From the NCBI GenBank assembly GCA_019095985.1, contig CM032660.1, positions 58,072,043 to 58,136,042 of the forward strand: DNA of 64,000 nucleotides. Direction: 5' to 3'. Under the pieces are notes generated by a model. It was not told where the DNA came from. It saw only the letters and a list, made by a program, of their open reading frames with translations, and searched no databases. Both the position numbers and the translations under genes were made by a program. Positions 47,086 to 58,324 of this stretch are shown piece by piece; position 1 is the first letter of the stretch; every line of letters begins with the position of its first letter. This DNA comes from Streblospio benedicti (Eukaryota > Annelida > Polychaeta > Spionida > Spionidae).

Positions 47086-49257
47086 ATGTCCTCGAACAAT
47101 GAGGGAACAAACATCAGTAGTAACGTGAAAGTTGCTGTGCGCATTCGACCACAAAATCACCATGAGCAAGAGTCAAACCATCGAACTGTTGTGCGAGAGC
47201 TAGATGAACATGTTTTAGTGTTTGATCCCAAAGAAGAATCTTCGCCAGGATTCTTCCATGGAAAACGAAGGAAGGGAAGAGATCTAACGAAAAGAAAGAA
47301 TAAAGATATTCAATATGCTTTTGACTTTGTCTTTGACTCTGAGACAACAAATAAGCATGTGTATGAGTTAACAACAAAAAGTATTGTTGATACAGTATTA
47401 AATGGATATAACTGTTCTGTGTTTGCATATGGAGCTACTGGAGCTGGGAAAACTTACACCATGCTTGGAAGCAGAGAAAGTCCTGGTGTAGTGTTCTATA
47501 CAATGATGGATTTGTATGAGCGATTAGATGAATTGAAAGAAGAAAAGACTTGCGAGGTTGCTGTTTCATATTTGGAAGTTTACAATGAACAAATTAAAGA
47601 TTTATTAATTCCTGGTGCCTATTTACCAATACGAGAAGACAATCAAAAAGGTGTCATTGTTGCTGGACTCTCATTGCATAAACCGCGTACTGCTGAGGAG
47701 TTATTACACATGTTGGAGTTTGGAAACAAAAATAGAACTCAGCACCCAACTGATGCCAATGCTGAGTCATCTCGATCCCATGCAGTTTTTCAGGTTTTTG
47801 TTCGACAAAAATCACGCACCGCAGGTCTATCCGCAGATTTTCAAGTGGCTAAAATGTCCCTCATTGACTTAGCTGGATCGGAAAGAGCAGCAGTCACTAA
47901 AAACAGAGGTGCTCGATTTAGGGAAGGAGCCAATATTAATAGATCTCTGCTAGCGCTTGGAAACTGCATGAATGCCTTAGCTGACGGAAAAAACAAGGGA
48001 TATGTTCCATATCGCAACAGTAAATTAACAAGGCTGCTCAAAGATTCTCTTGGAGGAAATTGCCACACAGTAATGATTGCTGCGATCAGTCCATCTGGAG
48101 CTTCATATGAAGACACTCACAATACATTGAAATATGCAAATCGAGCAAAGAACATAAAGTCTAACTTGAAGAAAAATATCATGAGTGTTGATCTTCATGT
48201 CCATCGATATGCACAAATAGTAGAGCAGTTACAGAATGAGATTTTAGAATTGAAAGAAAAATTGCGCTTGAGTGAAGAGAAACTAGCTCTACCTGCAGCA
48301 CAATCAGTAGGACTGTCACTTAGTAAAGATGCAGAAAGGTTGCAAGAGAGTGTTTTTAAACTATTCGCTGAGCAAACGAGCATTAAAAAGGAACTGATGG
48401 CGCTTCAGAGCACAGAGAGGGACAATATGTTCAAAATACACCGAAAGCAGAAATGTCTTCAAAGAATTAACTTGCTTGTTGTGAATCCTGATTCAGCATA
48501 CAAGTTGAAAAAGAAAACGGAAGGAAAGATTGATCGATTCAAGAAAAGATTAAGTATGGTTGTAAAGAGGAAAATGCCTGTTCTTTCAAGAATGCATGAG
48601 AATGAAGAAGCATTGAAAACTAAAACTGGTGATGTGAGTTCTGTTGGGTCTCAGTCAAATCTTCTTCAAGCCCAGCTTAAATCCCTTCAGTTAGAAGTTG
48701 AATTACATGATACAAAACGCCAAGTGAACTTCTTGAAAAAGCTTTGCAGAAATCAACATGTAGAGGCGCAACAGTCTGACAAACTTCTATGCACGGTGCT
48801 GAGTGCTTACAGAAAAAGCTACTTACTTCTGAGAGGTCATAAACTGGCAACCCAAGATATGCAAGAGGAATTTAATGTCATCGAAAATATGGTAGAAGGA
48901 AATCAAGAGGTTTGCTGGGAAGATCAAACCATCAATGAAGGAAAAGAAAATATCGATGCCAATAGCTCACCCCAGTGCCCGAACAAAAGCTTCAATGTCA
49001 ACTGGCTGCTCTCATTTCCAGGTGTATCAGGCATTAGTCCAGTGAAGAAACGTAGAAGTCCTGCACCAAAGACTCCAACAGCAAGGCCAAGCAAACATGA
49101 CAATGAACCTACATGTAGCAATGTGAATGATTTAAAGTCTCCTCTTCCTAAAATCCAAAACACAAATCTTCTTCAACCCCAGCTTAAATCCCTTCAATTA
49201 GAAGTTGAATTACATGATACAAAACGCCAAGTCCACACGTGTCCGCAGACCACCTGA
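47086..49257 (+). CDS. KIF18A-like: KIF18A-like kinesin-8 cDNA copy, intronless, inside the retroelement
   Basis: One open frame of about 720 codons from ATG 47086 (an in-frame ATG 27 bases upstream is in flanking sequence). The motor domain has [20 protein letters not shown] (P-loop), [11 protein letters not shown] (switch I) and SLIDLAGSE (switch II), then the kinesin-8 neck [17 protein letters not shown] and coiled coil. Closest to KIF18A, a plus-end motor that dampens chromosome movement: EDTQKGV.V.GL and TQHPTD.NA are shared. Human KIF18A has introns and about 900 residues; this copy lacks introns and ends within the tail at a junction with element sequence (HTCPQTT, stop). A 70-bp piece of coiled coil (48656-48725) is repeated at 49163-49232, just before that junction. 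No stop or shift over 2.1 kb, so it is recent or maintained. Confidence 0.9.
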   Translation: MSSNNEGTNISSNVKVAVRIRPQNHHEQESNHRTVVRELDEHVLVFDPKEESSPGFFHGKRRKGRDLTKRKNKDIQYAFDFVFDSETTNKHVYELTTKSIVDTVLNGYNCSVFAYGATGAGKTYTMLGSRESPGVVFYTMMDLYERLDELKEEKTCEVAVSYLEVYNEQIKDLLIPGAYLPIREDNQKGVIVAGLSLHKPRTAEELLHMLEFGNKNRTQHPTDANAESSRSHAVFQVFVRQKSRTAGLSADFQVAKMSLIDLAGSERAAVTKNRGARFREGANINRSLLALGNCMNALADGKNKGYVPYRNSKLTRLLKDSLGGNCHTVMIAAISPSGASYEDTHNTLKYANRAKNIKSNLKKNIMSVDLHVHRYAQIVEQLQNEILELKEKLRLSEEKLALPAAQSVGLSLSKDAERLQESVFKLFAEQTSIKKELMALQSTERDNMFKIHRKQKCLQRINLLVVNPDSAYKLKKKTEGKIDRFKKRLSMVVKRKMPVLSRMHENEEALKTKTGDVSSVGSQSNLLQAQLKSLQLEVELHDTKRQVNFLKKLCRNQHVEAQQSDKLLCTVLSAYRKSYLLLRGHKLATQDMQEEFNVIENMVEGNQEVCWEDQTINEGKENIDANSSPQCPNKSFNVNWLLSFPGVSGISPVKKRRSPAPKTPTARPSKHDNEPTCSNVNDLKSPLPKIQNTNLLQPQLKSLQLEVELHDTKRQVHTCPQTT
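48656..48725 (+). repeat. 70-bp segment repeated at the end of the kinesin ORF
   Basis: Matches 49163-49232 with two mismatches; both encode [17 protein letters not shown] in frame. The second copy abuts the junction to element sequence. Confidence 0.95.
49163..49232 (+). repeat. 70-bp repeat, second copy at the junction
   Basis: See 48656-48725. It ends exactly where the 67-bp element repeat begins (shared T at 49232). Confidence 0.95.
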
Positions 49258-49298
49258 TATTTATCAGGCTGGGTTTAACACTGTTATATGTAAATTTT
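49232..49298 (+). repeat. 67-bp direct repeat, right copy
   Basis: Second copy of 46905-46971. Element sequence resumes after it (TATATTTTAGATCTGGGG). Confidence 0.97.
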
Positions 49299-49509
49299 TA
49301 TATTTTAGATCTGGGGTTTAAAGATTGATAATATGTTTTATTCATCTTCCATGCATTTATTTGAATATTGATAATGTGTTTTATTCACTTTTCAGAATTT
49401 GTAAACAGATATGTTTTTTCTCATTTATCGTTGTCTTTGAGTCTCATTCTCATAGTGATTCATCATTCATTGAATGTCAGGGGCCATTCCTTCTCAAAAA
49501 GGGGGCGTA

Positions 49510-50761
49510 TGTAATATAATAGTTTTTATTGCATGCTATTTTATTTGATGCATGAGTTTTTACTTTGTTGCACAATTTTCACTGTATATAATTTCACCTT
49601 TTATTAATTACTTTGTTTTTACATAGTACTTCTTATTTGTACAATGGTAAAACAAGTCTTTATATGTTCAAAACTTCTTCCGGCAGCATTAAAGAAACAT
49701 ATAATAAATTTACAGGTGTGTTTTTTCGAAGTATCAAATACACTTGCTTTTACATACAGCATGGAGAAATTCCTCGGAAACTTGCCAAAGAAGAGTGAGG
49801 AGAACTTGACCAAGTGTGTACCTAACAGGTGTGTGGAAAAGCTCCCGCGGGGGAAAAAGCTCAATTACGTGCCCACATCAGATTATCCATCCGACTCGCA
49901 GATCATCGTTTGTAAACCGGCAAAAAAGCTCAATAAGGAGCTACACGACCAATGGGACGCGTGGAGCCAAAGAAGCGCAAGGAGGAGGAAGAAGAAAGGC
50001 CTAGGAAGCGAATCCGCCCAGTCAATCCACTTGCCCAACGATACATGACGGGCCTGGCCATGGGCAATCCTACCACACTGAGCCGCCCCGGCGAAGACGA
50101 ACCAGGACCCAGTGAAGTGTACATGCCTGGACCTTATATATAGTGCGGCATTTTCAATTGTAAGACATTCAGGTCAAGCCGACTTAGCAAATATAGAGAC
50201 AATTAAGAATAACCTTTAAATCAATCAAAAACTAAAATATTTATACCAATATGTAACCATTATGTCAACTATGAAAGAACATTAAAAATATGTGTTTATG
50301 ACCAGAGTACTAGTAGGTGATTTGATGTAGATCACCAACAAATGATGTATACTACAATGTACCATACATATGTAACAGTTGTATTTGCTTCACAGTTGAA
50401 GAATAGTCATAATACTTTTTTCTGGTGCAGTTCTAGTTCAATAAACAAATACAAACAAAAAAATAGTGTTTTTATCCATGTAAGTACTTTGACATATAGC
50501 TATGGATTCATCTTGAAATTACTAGTGCACTGCAGATCTTTTGTGAAGACAATTTTTTGCCTTTATTTTATATTCTTCTAGAGAAATTGATACAGATATG
50601 TACCATACATCTCGGAATTAAAAGGTAAAGTATGTAATCAATCATTTAAGCAACATGTATTCATCAGACAGCTCTGGATCACGATACATGAAACAAAACA
50701 AAGTAGAATATAAGCACCCCCCCTGTCATCTTTTGTCATCTTTCACTTTTCCCCTCCTCCC
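49510..50761 (+). repeat. Presumed 3' LTR region of the gypsy fossil
   Basis: Begins TGTAATATAATAG after the purine tract. AATAAA occurs at about 50439. Two overlapping basic open frames (49761-50048 and 49952-50143, with RRRKKK and PRKRIRP patches) lie inside. I cannot assign them and treat them as part of the fossil. The end of the LTR is not determined. Confidence 0.5.
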
Positions 50762-51306
50762 CATGTAACAGTACAAATCATATCTTGGGAAAATCACTAG
50801 CCTTTCTAAAGGCTATGATATTTATAATTTAGTTTAGTTAATTTAGTTTAAATATTCATATTTAGTTTCCTTCACATTAAAGCAGCCACACAGAACACAA
50901 CTCTGTTCACATGCATGTGCATATCTTAGACTGACTCTAATAGACTGATGTTTAAATATCATATACTCTGTGTTTAACGTATGGTTTCCGAACTGCTCCT
51001 TACGGGCAGACCACCATTGACAGTGGTGGCAGACGAAGTTTGGCATGCCAAAATTTTTCTGTGGTGGCTGCCACCCTACGACGTTCAAAATGCTGCGTTT
51101 GTCGTACTTAGCACTCACGTATCTTTACATTTTTGGTCGTAAACTGGCTGTAGACAGTCCTTGAGGCGTAATGTGCCCCATGCATAAGAAAGGTTTCACT
51201 GTACTAATAGTCTTATTACTTGCTAAATCTATGTGTTATAAATATACCAGTACATATTTTTTTTCAAGAAAATAGTTAGAAAACCATGACATCAAGTTTA
51301 CTTCCA

Positions 51307-51532
51307 TGTTACTTTGGAAGCAGTGACTCTCTTACCATGTCTATGTCGCAAATCAGTCCGCAAGCAGCCAGGGAGCCAGCACTAGTCCGACTAACTCTGT
51401 CAACAATGATGTATGGTGCATGTTCTTTGAAAGCACTTGCTACGCCAATGTGGTACATTCCAAGGAATCCACAGCCTGCAAATGACAGATTCATTCGATC
51501 AATATCGGCACCTATCGGCCGATCATTTTTTC
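51307..51532 (-). pseudogene. Patatin-like exon, copy B, 5' part deleted
   Basis: Same MNLSFAGCGFLGMYHIGVAS and RTSAGSLAAC sequence as copy A, but the original start and upstream sequence are removed by the 985-bp deletion, and the donor region is one base shorter. The RTSAG change is shared, so it predates the duplication. Confidence 0.85.
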
Positions 51533-52316
51533 TTCCCTGCATCACCATTGTATCGAATCCTATATACGTTTTATTCCGTAATTATGTTGTGAACATGTTT
51601 AGTGTTATGGTTGCTTCACTGTGTTTTTGTTCGACTGATCTGCTGATTTTGACACACCTACAAAATTGAGCGTTTTCATTGGTCAATTGTGGACATGTCC
51701 TAGCCTTTCTAAAGGCTATGATATTTATAATTTAGTTTAAATATTCATATTTAGTTTCCTTCATATTAAAACAGCCACACAGAACACAACTCTGTTCACA
51801 TGCATATGCATATCTTAGACTGACTCTAATAGACTGATGTTTAAATATCATGAATACAATGTCCCTAAGCTAAGACATTTAGACTGTGGCTGTTTCTGAG
51901 TGCTATAATCACAGGTTTCAATAATCTTTTTAATTTGTATTCTTGGCCTTGACAAAGGCTAGAAAATCACTTATCATATCTATATCTACAACATTCATCC
52001 TCCTTCTGCAACTGCGAAAGCATTGGTAACACATTGCAAACAAATGTCATTCCTCATTTTTCTTTCATTATTTCACCATGACAGCGGGGCCAAAACGGAG
52101 AAAAATCATACTTGTCCACGTGTGTATCATGAAAACTAATAACTGTTGTCCCATCTAAAATTTACGCATCTATTTCATTGAATTTATTTAAATCTAATAA
52201 ACACTTATGCGAATGCAATTGCATCTTCAATTTAAAGAGATCGAGTAACTCAAAATCAGTGCATGTCTCAGCCTAGAGAAAGCGCTTGATTGGTGGTACT
52301 GAGTTGGCTTACTCAC

Positions 52317-52448
52317 CACAGGCACAGCAGGTGCACATCAAGAAGAGGATGATGACACAGTACAGCACATCTGTGTTGATCCGCCGCTCAAGCTTACTGC
52401 GCTTGTAACGCAGACCTCGGTTGTTCATCAGCGCTTTCGTCTCGTGAC
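52317..52448 (-). pseudogene. P4-ATPase exon, copy B (open)
   Basis: A 132-bp exon with intact splice sites. [19 protein letters not shown], then [20 protein letters not shown], in frame throughout, unlike copy A. Confidence 0.88.
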
Positions 52449-52678
52449 CTGACAGTGAAATAACATGTTCTTAGAAACTCTGTTTCAAGTTATGTAGCAG
52501 CTGAGGTCACTCATTTCTCCCTGTATTGTGTTGCTGATGTCCAATTTCTACTTTGGAATATGAAAAAAGCACTATGTGAACATTAATTTCATGAAAATCT
52601 TTATGTCAGTAAGATAAATATTGTATGATATGTGCGTAAACATGGATAATAATAATAAAAAAAGTCCATTTCACTTAC

Positions 52679-52778
52679 CTGCATGATGCCCTCGATAAAG
52701 TCTGTGTCATGGACAATACAGCCACGCAGCAACAGGTTGTTGTAGCTGCTAGCAATCTTCTCCCCTACTGTGGTCAGC
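52679..52778 (-). pseudogene. P4-ATPase exon, copy B (7-bp deletion)
   Basis: LTTVGEKIASSYNNLLLRGC, then HDTDFIEGIM. Compared with copy A, 7 bases are gone just before the donor (GGCATCATGCAG against GGCATCATTGTCTATGCAG) and 3 more in the Asn run, so the junction to the next exon is out of frame. Confidence 0.88.
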
Positions 52779-53980
52779 CTGAAACCAAACACATTGATAC
52801 TTGAATACCTGTTACAAGCAGACATCTATTTGCAATATTGCATAAGATGAGTCGAACAGAAGAATCATTTGTGATTATTACATTCGCCATATCAAAATAT
52901 AACAATTTAGCACAAATATGATATTTTGTTTATCATAAATTGTGTTTAGACACCAATTAAATAGAAAATAAATGTTAATGTATCACGAAATGGAAAAAAA
53001 AAAAACACATTGTTTACATGAACTAAACTAATTCTGTAATCCAACCGTGGCCCCATACCATACTAATTTTTAAAAGTTATGATATATACATGTAGATTGT
53101 GCGCATGTCTTGTGAAACATTGTCCACAACCACCCTAAATATCAAGGGCTCAATATATTGCTCAAAACTAAACTTGTTTTGAGCCCTGAGGTTTCTGCCA
53201 GGAACGGATATCATATCTAGTGTCAACAAAATATTCAGTTCCCCAAACTGCGGAACATGACTGATAACGGCCTGTATATGGCAAGTCCTAGAACATGCCT
53301 CATATGGACTTCTGGTCATCAGCCAGTTCTAGTGCAACTTAACCAGTTAAAATACATGTCAATGTGAGATTTATCTGAGTATAAGTACCAATGGCTAGAA
53401 GACTAGAAGTAGCTGCCATTTATGTTAGTCCACTCCTTTCTATTGAGGCAGAATATAGAGTTCAAGTCTTCAAATTTGAATGTGAACAAAGTTTCATATA
53501 GTTGTAAAATTCAAATCTCTATAATACTGACTTTTTTTCTTTTATGAGCATTAGGTTTCTCACGGAGTTGTTTTAACATTGGATGTATTACTTTGAAAAT
53601 ACTAACTAGGTTATATGCTGCAGAGTATCAGTTATTGACTCAATACCACAACATTGAAATTCTTTGATCCTTGGAAATTACAATTCTAAAGCACTCATCG
53701 ACACACAATACCAGCTCTTATGAGCTGATTCCATAATTATCTGACTGTAGACCCCTCATTGTCTAACGCTATAACTTTACCTCGGGTACCATAGGGAAGA
53801 TTTAAAAGTTTAATTGTAGAGGTTAACATTATTGGTCCATTGATAGTGAGGACTAGGTTTTTGGGACATGTATAGTTGTCAAAGAGGTTAGCTGTACCTG
53901 TGTCTGTGGGCTTGTACATAAATTTTTTATAGTGATTATTATACAGTTCAGTCATATCATGTTAATATGCAAGATCGATC

Positions 53981-54366
53981 AATGAGAAATCATTCAGCCA
54001 AAGTGCAGATGCTCTAAACTCACCAACAGGAATACTGAGTCTGAGTGAGAGTGGTTTGAAACGATTTGAGTGTAGTGTTTGTGGCAAGATTTATAGTGAC
54101 AGTAGCCTCTTGATCAACCACATGACAATTCATAGGGAGAAACAACATCAGTGTACAGTGTGTGAGAAATCATTCAAGCAAAGTGAACATCTGAAAATCC
54201 ACATGAGAATGCACACTGGGGAGAAAGAACATCAGTATGTAGTGTGTATGAAAAAGTTCAGTCAAAAGTGTAATCTGAAAACTCACTTGAGAAGTCACAC
54301 GGGTGAGACACCTTATGAGTGTAGTCAATGCGGCAAGTGTTTCAGTGTCAGCAGCCACTTGACCTA
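53981..54366 (+). pseudogene. C2H2 zinc-finger cassette, copy 2
   Basis: Twin of 17322-17694. First finger intact (CSVCGKIYSDSSLLINHMTI), then CTVCEKSFKQSEHLKIHMRM. The third finger has its first Cys changed to Tyr (HQYVVC), and the fourth is cut at CFSVSSHLT before its His pair by TAA. No in-frame start lies upstream of the duplicated block (a TAA precedes it). Fragment of a larger zinc-finger gene. Confidence 0.82.
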
Positions 54367-54499
54367 AAGAAGTAGAAATATACATTATTGACAGTATGCA
54401 TACAGAGAGCAAGATTGTTTGCTTTATGGCTTCCTTTACTTTGATTTCTCTGGTCTATAATTTCTGGACGAGGTCATGAATATACTGCTGCAAACTATC

Positions 54500-54612
54500 C
54501 TGAGGGATGGTCAACATTAATGACAAGCAATTCGGGTTTTTGTCAGGTAGAGGTACAGAAGATGCCATATTCATCCTCCGTCAGTTGCAAAAGAGGTACA
54601 TGTATGATCATT
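54500..54612 (+). mobile_element. LINE reverse-transcriptase fragment
   Basis: Reads VNINDKQFGFLSGRGTEDAI, then FILRQLQKRYMY. The RT region of many invertebrate LINEs has QFGFMPGRGTTDAIFI.RQLQEK. About 110 bp remain, with no downstream FVDLEKAFD. Confidence 0.78.
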
Positions 54613-57405
54613 TATTCAGATGAATTCTCTCTAAAAGGAAAAGAATTGCGTGACTGACCTTGGTGATATATGCATCTGCATATTCTTCGTCTGTTATGCC
54701 ATATTAGAGCAGGAACTCTTGAGGGACTTCCTGGGGGCTTTTTTTTAATGAGTACTCTCTTTTTGGGTCTCTCTTCAATAGAGTTAATTTTTGCCACCTA
54801 CAATATCACATTCAAAGAGATTATCTGGGGCAACAATTTAAGCACGTCAAGTACAATCCTCCCAGCAAAACAGTTACTAGGGGCACATCACTATGGTTCT
54901 TTATATACATTATATTGCCACGGAACTAGGGTGGTACAATCGAGTAGTATACAAAACTTCTCCCATGTATGGTTAAAATACTTAATTCTGATTGGTTGAG
55001 AAGGGGAGGATATTCTCCAATATCCTACACTTCTAAGCTTATAGCCTGCGAAATGACTATGACAATGTTATGACAATTTATTCTATAGTAAAAGAAAGCA
55101 GACACAAGCTGTGTGCAGACTAAAATGAATAACAGCAAAGGCAGCTGCATCAATGAGTGTCTTTAGAGAAAATTATGAGTGTCTTTAGAGAAAATTATTA
55201 ATGAAAGAATGATTCATTCTTTATAATCAAAACTCTTTTCAAAGCCCATAGATGACTGCATTTGGGTAATAGAACTCGTTCACTGCCCCTCCACATCTAG
55301 TGAGATATTTTCTGATATCGCATGATGAAGAAAAATGGAGAAATCTGATTGGCTGAGAAAAATGTGACAATCTGATCTATCTCCCTGGCTAGAGGGAGGT
55401 AGATCATGATCTCTCTCCCTCCTGCTGTTTACATAGTAGTTTGAAAATTACGTAGTGCGCAGTGCTTTAAAGTTATTGCAGAAATGTACGTTTCACGTTA
55501 TCATTTGTACGTTCTCTGTACGCCTGTGTACGTCAGTCACTTACTATTCTAAGAAGCGTGTCATTACAATTTTCGTCAACTGCTTTGTGAATTTGAGTTA
55601 ACATTGAGTAAAAGCACTTCTATCAACATGTCAGTGCAATCTAGATATAGACAAGCAAGTGAGGAGGAGCTGGAGTAAATGCGATATAATAAATGGTGCC
55701 AGCTGTTGGGGGGAGGCAACAATGTTGCCCGAAAGCCCGATCAATGTTGCCCGATAACAACGGGCACCATTTATATAATACTAGGAAATATTAAATATTC
55801 TGTATATTCGGCCTACAATAGTTGCCTTTTACGGCTGTATTATTATTAATAAGATGAAAAGTTTTCGTTCTAAAGTTTAATCCTGATCTCAATTTTATTC
55901 ATAAACGTTTTCGAGCTCCTGAAGGCTCCTTTTCAAAATAAAACACCAAAAGAAATGAAGTACAGGTAAAATTTACAGTGTAAGATTATCAGTTTAAGGG
56001 TACTATGAACTCTTTAAGGGGAAAATATTCTATTTTCAGCTTTTTAATATTTATTATACTTTAAACTATGAAGAACAACATGTTTTGAAATGAACCTTTT
56101 ATCTTCAATAGTTTTCCCATAACAACGCATTTTGTAAAGACCAAGCTGGAGTGAAAAACAATGACTCATTCTTTGCAGGCTTATAAGGTTATATCGGCTA
56201 AAAATTAAATTTTTACATTTTCAATGTTTTGTATGCTATAAATGATAAAGAACAACATCTTTTTAAAATGAACCTTTTATCATCAATAGTTTTTCTTATA
56301 TGATACATTTTATAGACAGCAACTACTATCAATGTATATTGACAGGCCATGTTTAAAGGCCATTTTCTCAAAACTAAGTTTGCATAGTGGATGAATTTTT
56401 CTTTTTATATTTCTCCTTAACCATGAAATCAAATTTTCACAAACGTGTATATATTTGAAGATATATGCATTCTGAAGAAAACCTTACTAGGGATTTTGAT
56501 TTTTTTATTTCGTTGATGAATTATGAACATTTTTGTATTGATTTGCAAGAAAATTCGGAAAATATGTGGTTTTAAAACTTAAAATGCGTGTAAAATGATA
56601 AATAGGAAAAATATAAAAAATTTGAGGCAACGTTTTCTAGATAAATATACAAATTTTGTAACTGAATAGTGATTTTGGTCATTTCGATGTTGTACTATCA
56701 GTTATATGCTTAGCAGGCAAAGTTGTCATTTTTTCATTAATTGCTTTATAATTTTTTTCCCATCAATCTATACATATCAAAACATGTTGTGTCATTAGAT
56801 TAGATAATTGTCTACAAAATAAGGTGTAATTTGTAAGAATTGAAGCAATAATGAGTGAGAAAATCAAAGTTTAATAAAATCCTAAGAAAAGAGTTCACAG
56901 TCCCCTTAACAATATACATGCAGTACCTACTTAACAGATTAAGACAAATTATGATACACAATACAACATGTATATGGAGCATTACAAAATGTTCTATAAG
57001 TACTAAAATACATTATAATATAAGTTTATTTTTATTTACCTGAAGAAGCTCTGATGGAGCGAAAATTTGTAGAAAATAAATATTTCGTTTCTTTTTTACT
57101 TTATTTAAACTTGTATTGTATGTATATGGAGATTTAACAATATTAAGTTTAAGGACCAGGTAATTGATTAGTAAATATTATTCTATTTGAAGGCTGGTTG
57201 ATAATGGTCAAGTTTCGAATTAAGCATAATGTCACAGTTCATATTTGCTATTTCTACTCCTTCTGATATTTGTCTTTCTAGTGGGGATTTGTAGCTATTG
57301 ATCACTTCTATCTTGAATTCTGGGCTCTGTTGAGGGTGGTGGTTGACCATGTGTCATGCAAAGGCATTATGCTTGTGCTTTGTCGGATCACATAGGAGAG
57401 CAATC
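54613..57405. other. AT-rich non-coding region with small repeats
   Basis: Includes a 22-bp tandem duplication (GAGTGTCTTTAGAGAAAATTAT, about 55157-55200), a block with AAATGGTGCC ... GGCACCATTT ends and an internal tandem CAATGTTGCCCGA pair (55685-55780), and a CCTGAAGAAGC...GAGCGAAA segment near 57040. No gene recognised. Confidence 0.55.
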
Positions 57406-57406
57406 A

Positions 57407-57512
57407 GTGAATTATTTCTTGTGACACTGCATGAAATGACTGAGGAAGCCAAACTTATCAGGGAAGATTACCTGACAAAAATGACATTGATACAGATGAT
57501 GGTTCCCATGCA
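57407..57512 (-). pseudogene. Duplicate of the Ikaros-like 3' coding end
   Basis: About 106 bp nearly identical to 59522-59627. It carries YQCHFCQVIFPDKFGFLSHF and the stop but nothing upstream. Isolated 3' scrap 2.1 kb from its source. Confidence 0.85.
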
Positions 57513-57949
57513 TGGATGCTTTACGGACAATGTACATTTGTATCATGGTAATATCGCGTACAGTCCACGTACAATTTGAAAATCCATCCGCCCAAATACT
57601 TTTGAACATTCCAAAATGATTAGCGCGAACATCTCGACCCATAAAATCACTCCACGTAATTCGCCATATAAAAACGGATGAGGCACTGATGGTCGGCGTA
57701 TCTCGACGGATAAACCACGGATGAACCACGTACGACAAAAATCTATCCGTGGTGCATACATGTTTCATCCGTTTTTTTATGTGACAGTGACTTTAGATCT
57801 TACTAGAAATTTTATTTTTTCACTTTGGCACTGGGAAAGCAATAATTTTTAAAGTAGTAATATTGTGTGATAATTGTTTGGAGCCTAACAATTTTATTTA
57901 AATAACACACAAACTGGGTGTCCAGTGCTCTACTGTTTTAATTTTCACT

Positions 57950-58324
57950 ATAAATTATTTTGTGACTATTTAATTTTTTTCGATTTTGGTCATCCTGGAC
58001 CTAAATTGGCTAATGTTTGTGACTATTCAATTTTGAATATTTTGCACCATCCTGGAAATTTTTGTTTTTCATCTTAAATATTTTGTGCCATTTTCTAGTT
58101 TTACCTGACCTACTATTATTCAAGTTTGCTGGAGCCCATTTTTTAGCACATACCCATTGGGCTGCAAAGCGTAAAATTAAATCATGCAAGAAACATTTCT
58201 AGTTTTACAGTAACCCTAGAATTATTCACATTTAGAGTGGAGCCCATCGTCCAGCTTTGGTCTCTTATTGGGCTGCAAAGCATGTAAATTACTTGGGTAG
58301 AATGCAAGAAATTTTTATTGTAGT
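57950..58324. repeat. Dispersed and locally duplicated non-coding repeat
   Basis: GTGACTATTTAATTTT and GATTTTGGTC words match 32090-32130 inside the TIR element. A unit starting GGAGCCCAT ... GGGCTGCAAAGC repeats imperfectly at about 58132-58208 and 58241-58324. Confidence 0.55.

Larger units (their letters stand above)
45738..50761 (+). mobile_element. Ty3/gypsy LTR retroelement fossil, 5'-truncated, between duplication copies
   Basis: Starts abruptly at the end of duplication copy A with the integrase core (CIDYLSLE, then ITDHFTGFSKAI, then LHSDQGGSFE) and continues into the C-terminal pol region ending [18 protein letters not shown] host kinesin cDNA is inserted near its end. A purine tract AAAAAGGGGGCG at 49496-49507 followed by TGTAAT at about 49510 marks the likely start of the 3' LTR, whose end I cannot place (before 50762). 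The 5' LTR, gag and front of pol are absent. Broken in several places; not young. Confidence 0.82.
50762..53462. repeat. Segmental duplication, copy B (2.7 kb)
   Basis: Same boundaries as copy A (42141-45737) but lacks the segment equivalent to 42890-43875, joined at a T-rich point (GATCATTTTTTCTTCCC). Carries the 150-bp internal repeat twice (50796-50965 and 51699-51850). Confidence 0.93.

Noticed and set aside
47114-48383. Minus-strand ORFs opposite the kinesin
   Set aside because: Shadows of the long plus-strand kinesin frame.
45698-50761. A complete gypsy element with two LTRs
   Set aside because: The left LTR, gag and the front of pol are absent; the sequence left of 45738 is duplication copy A.
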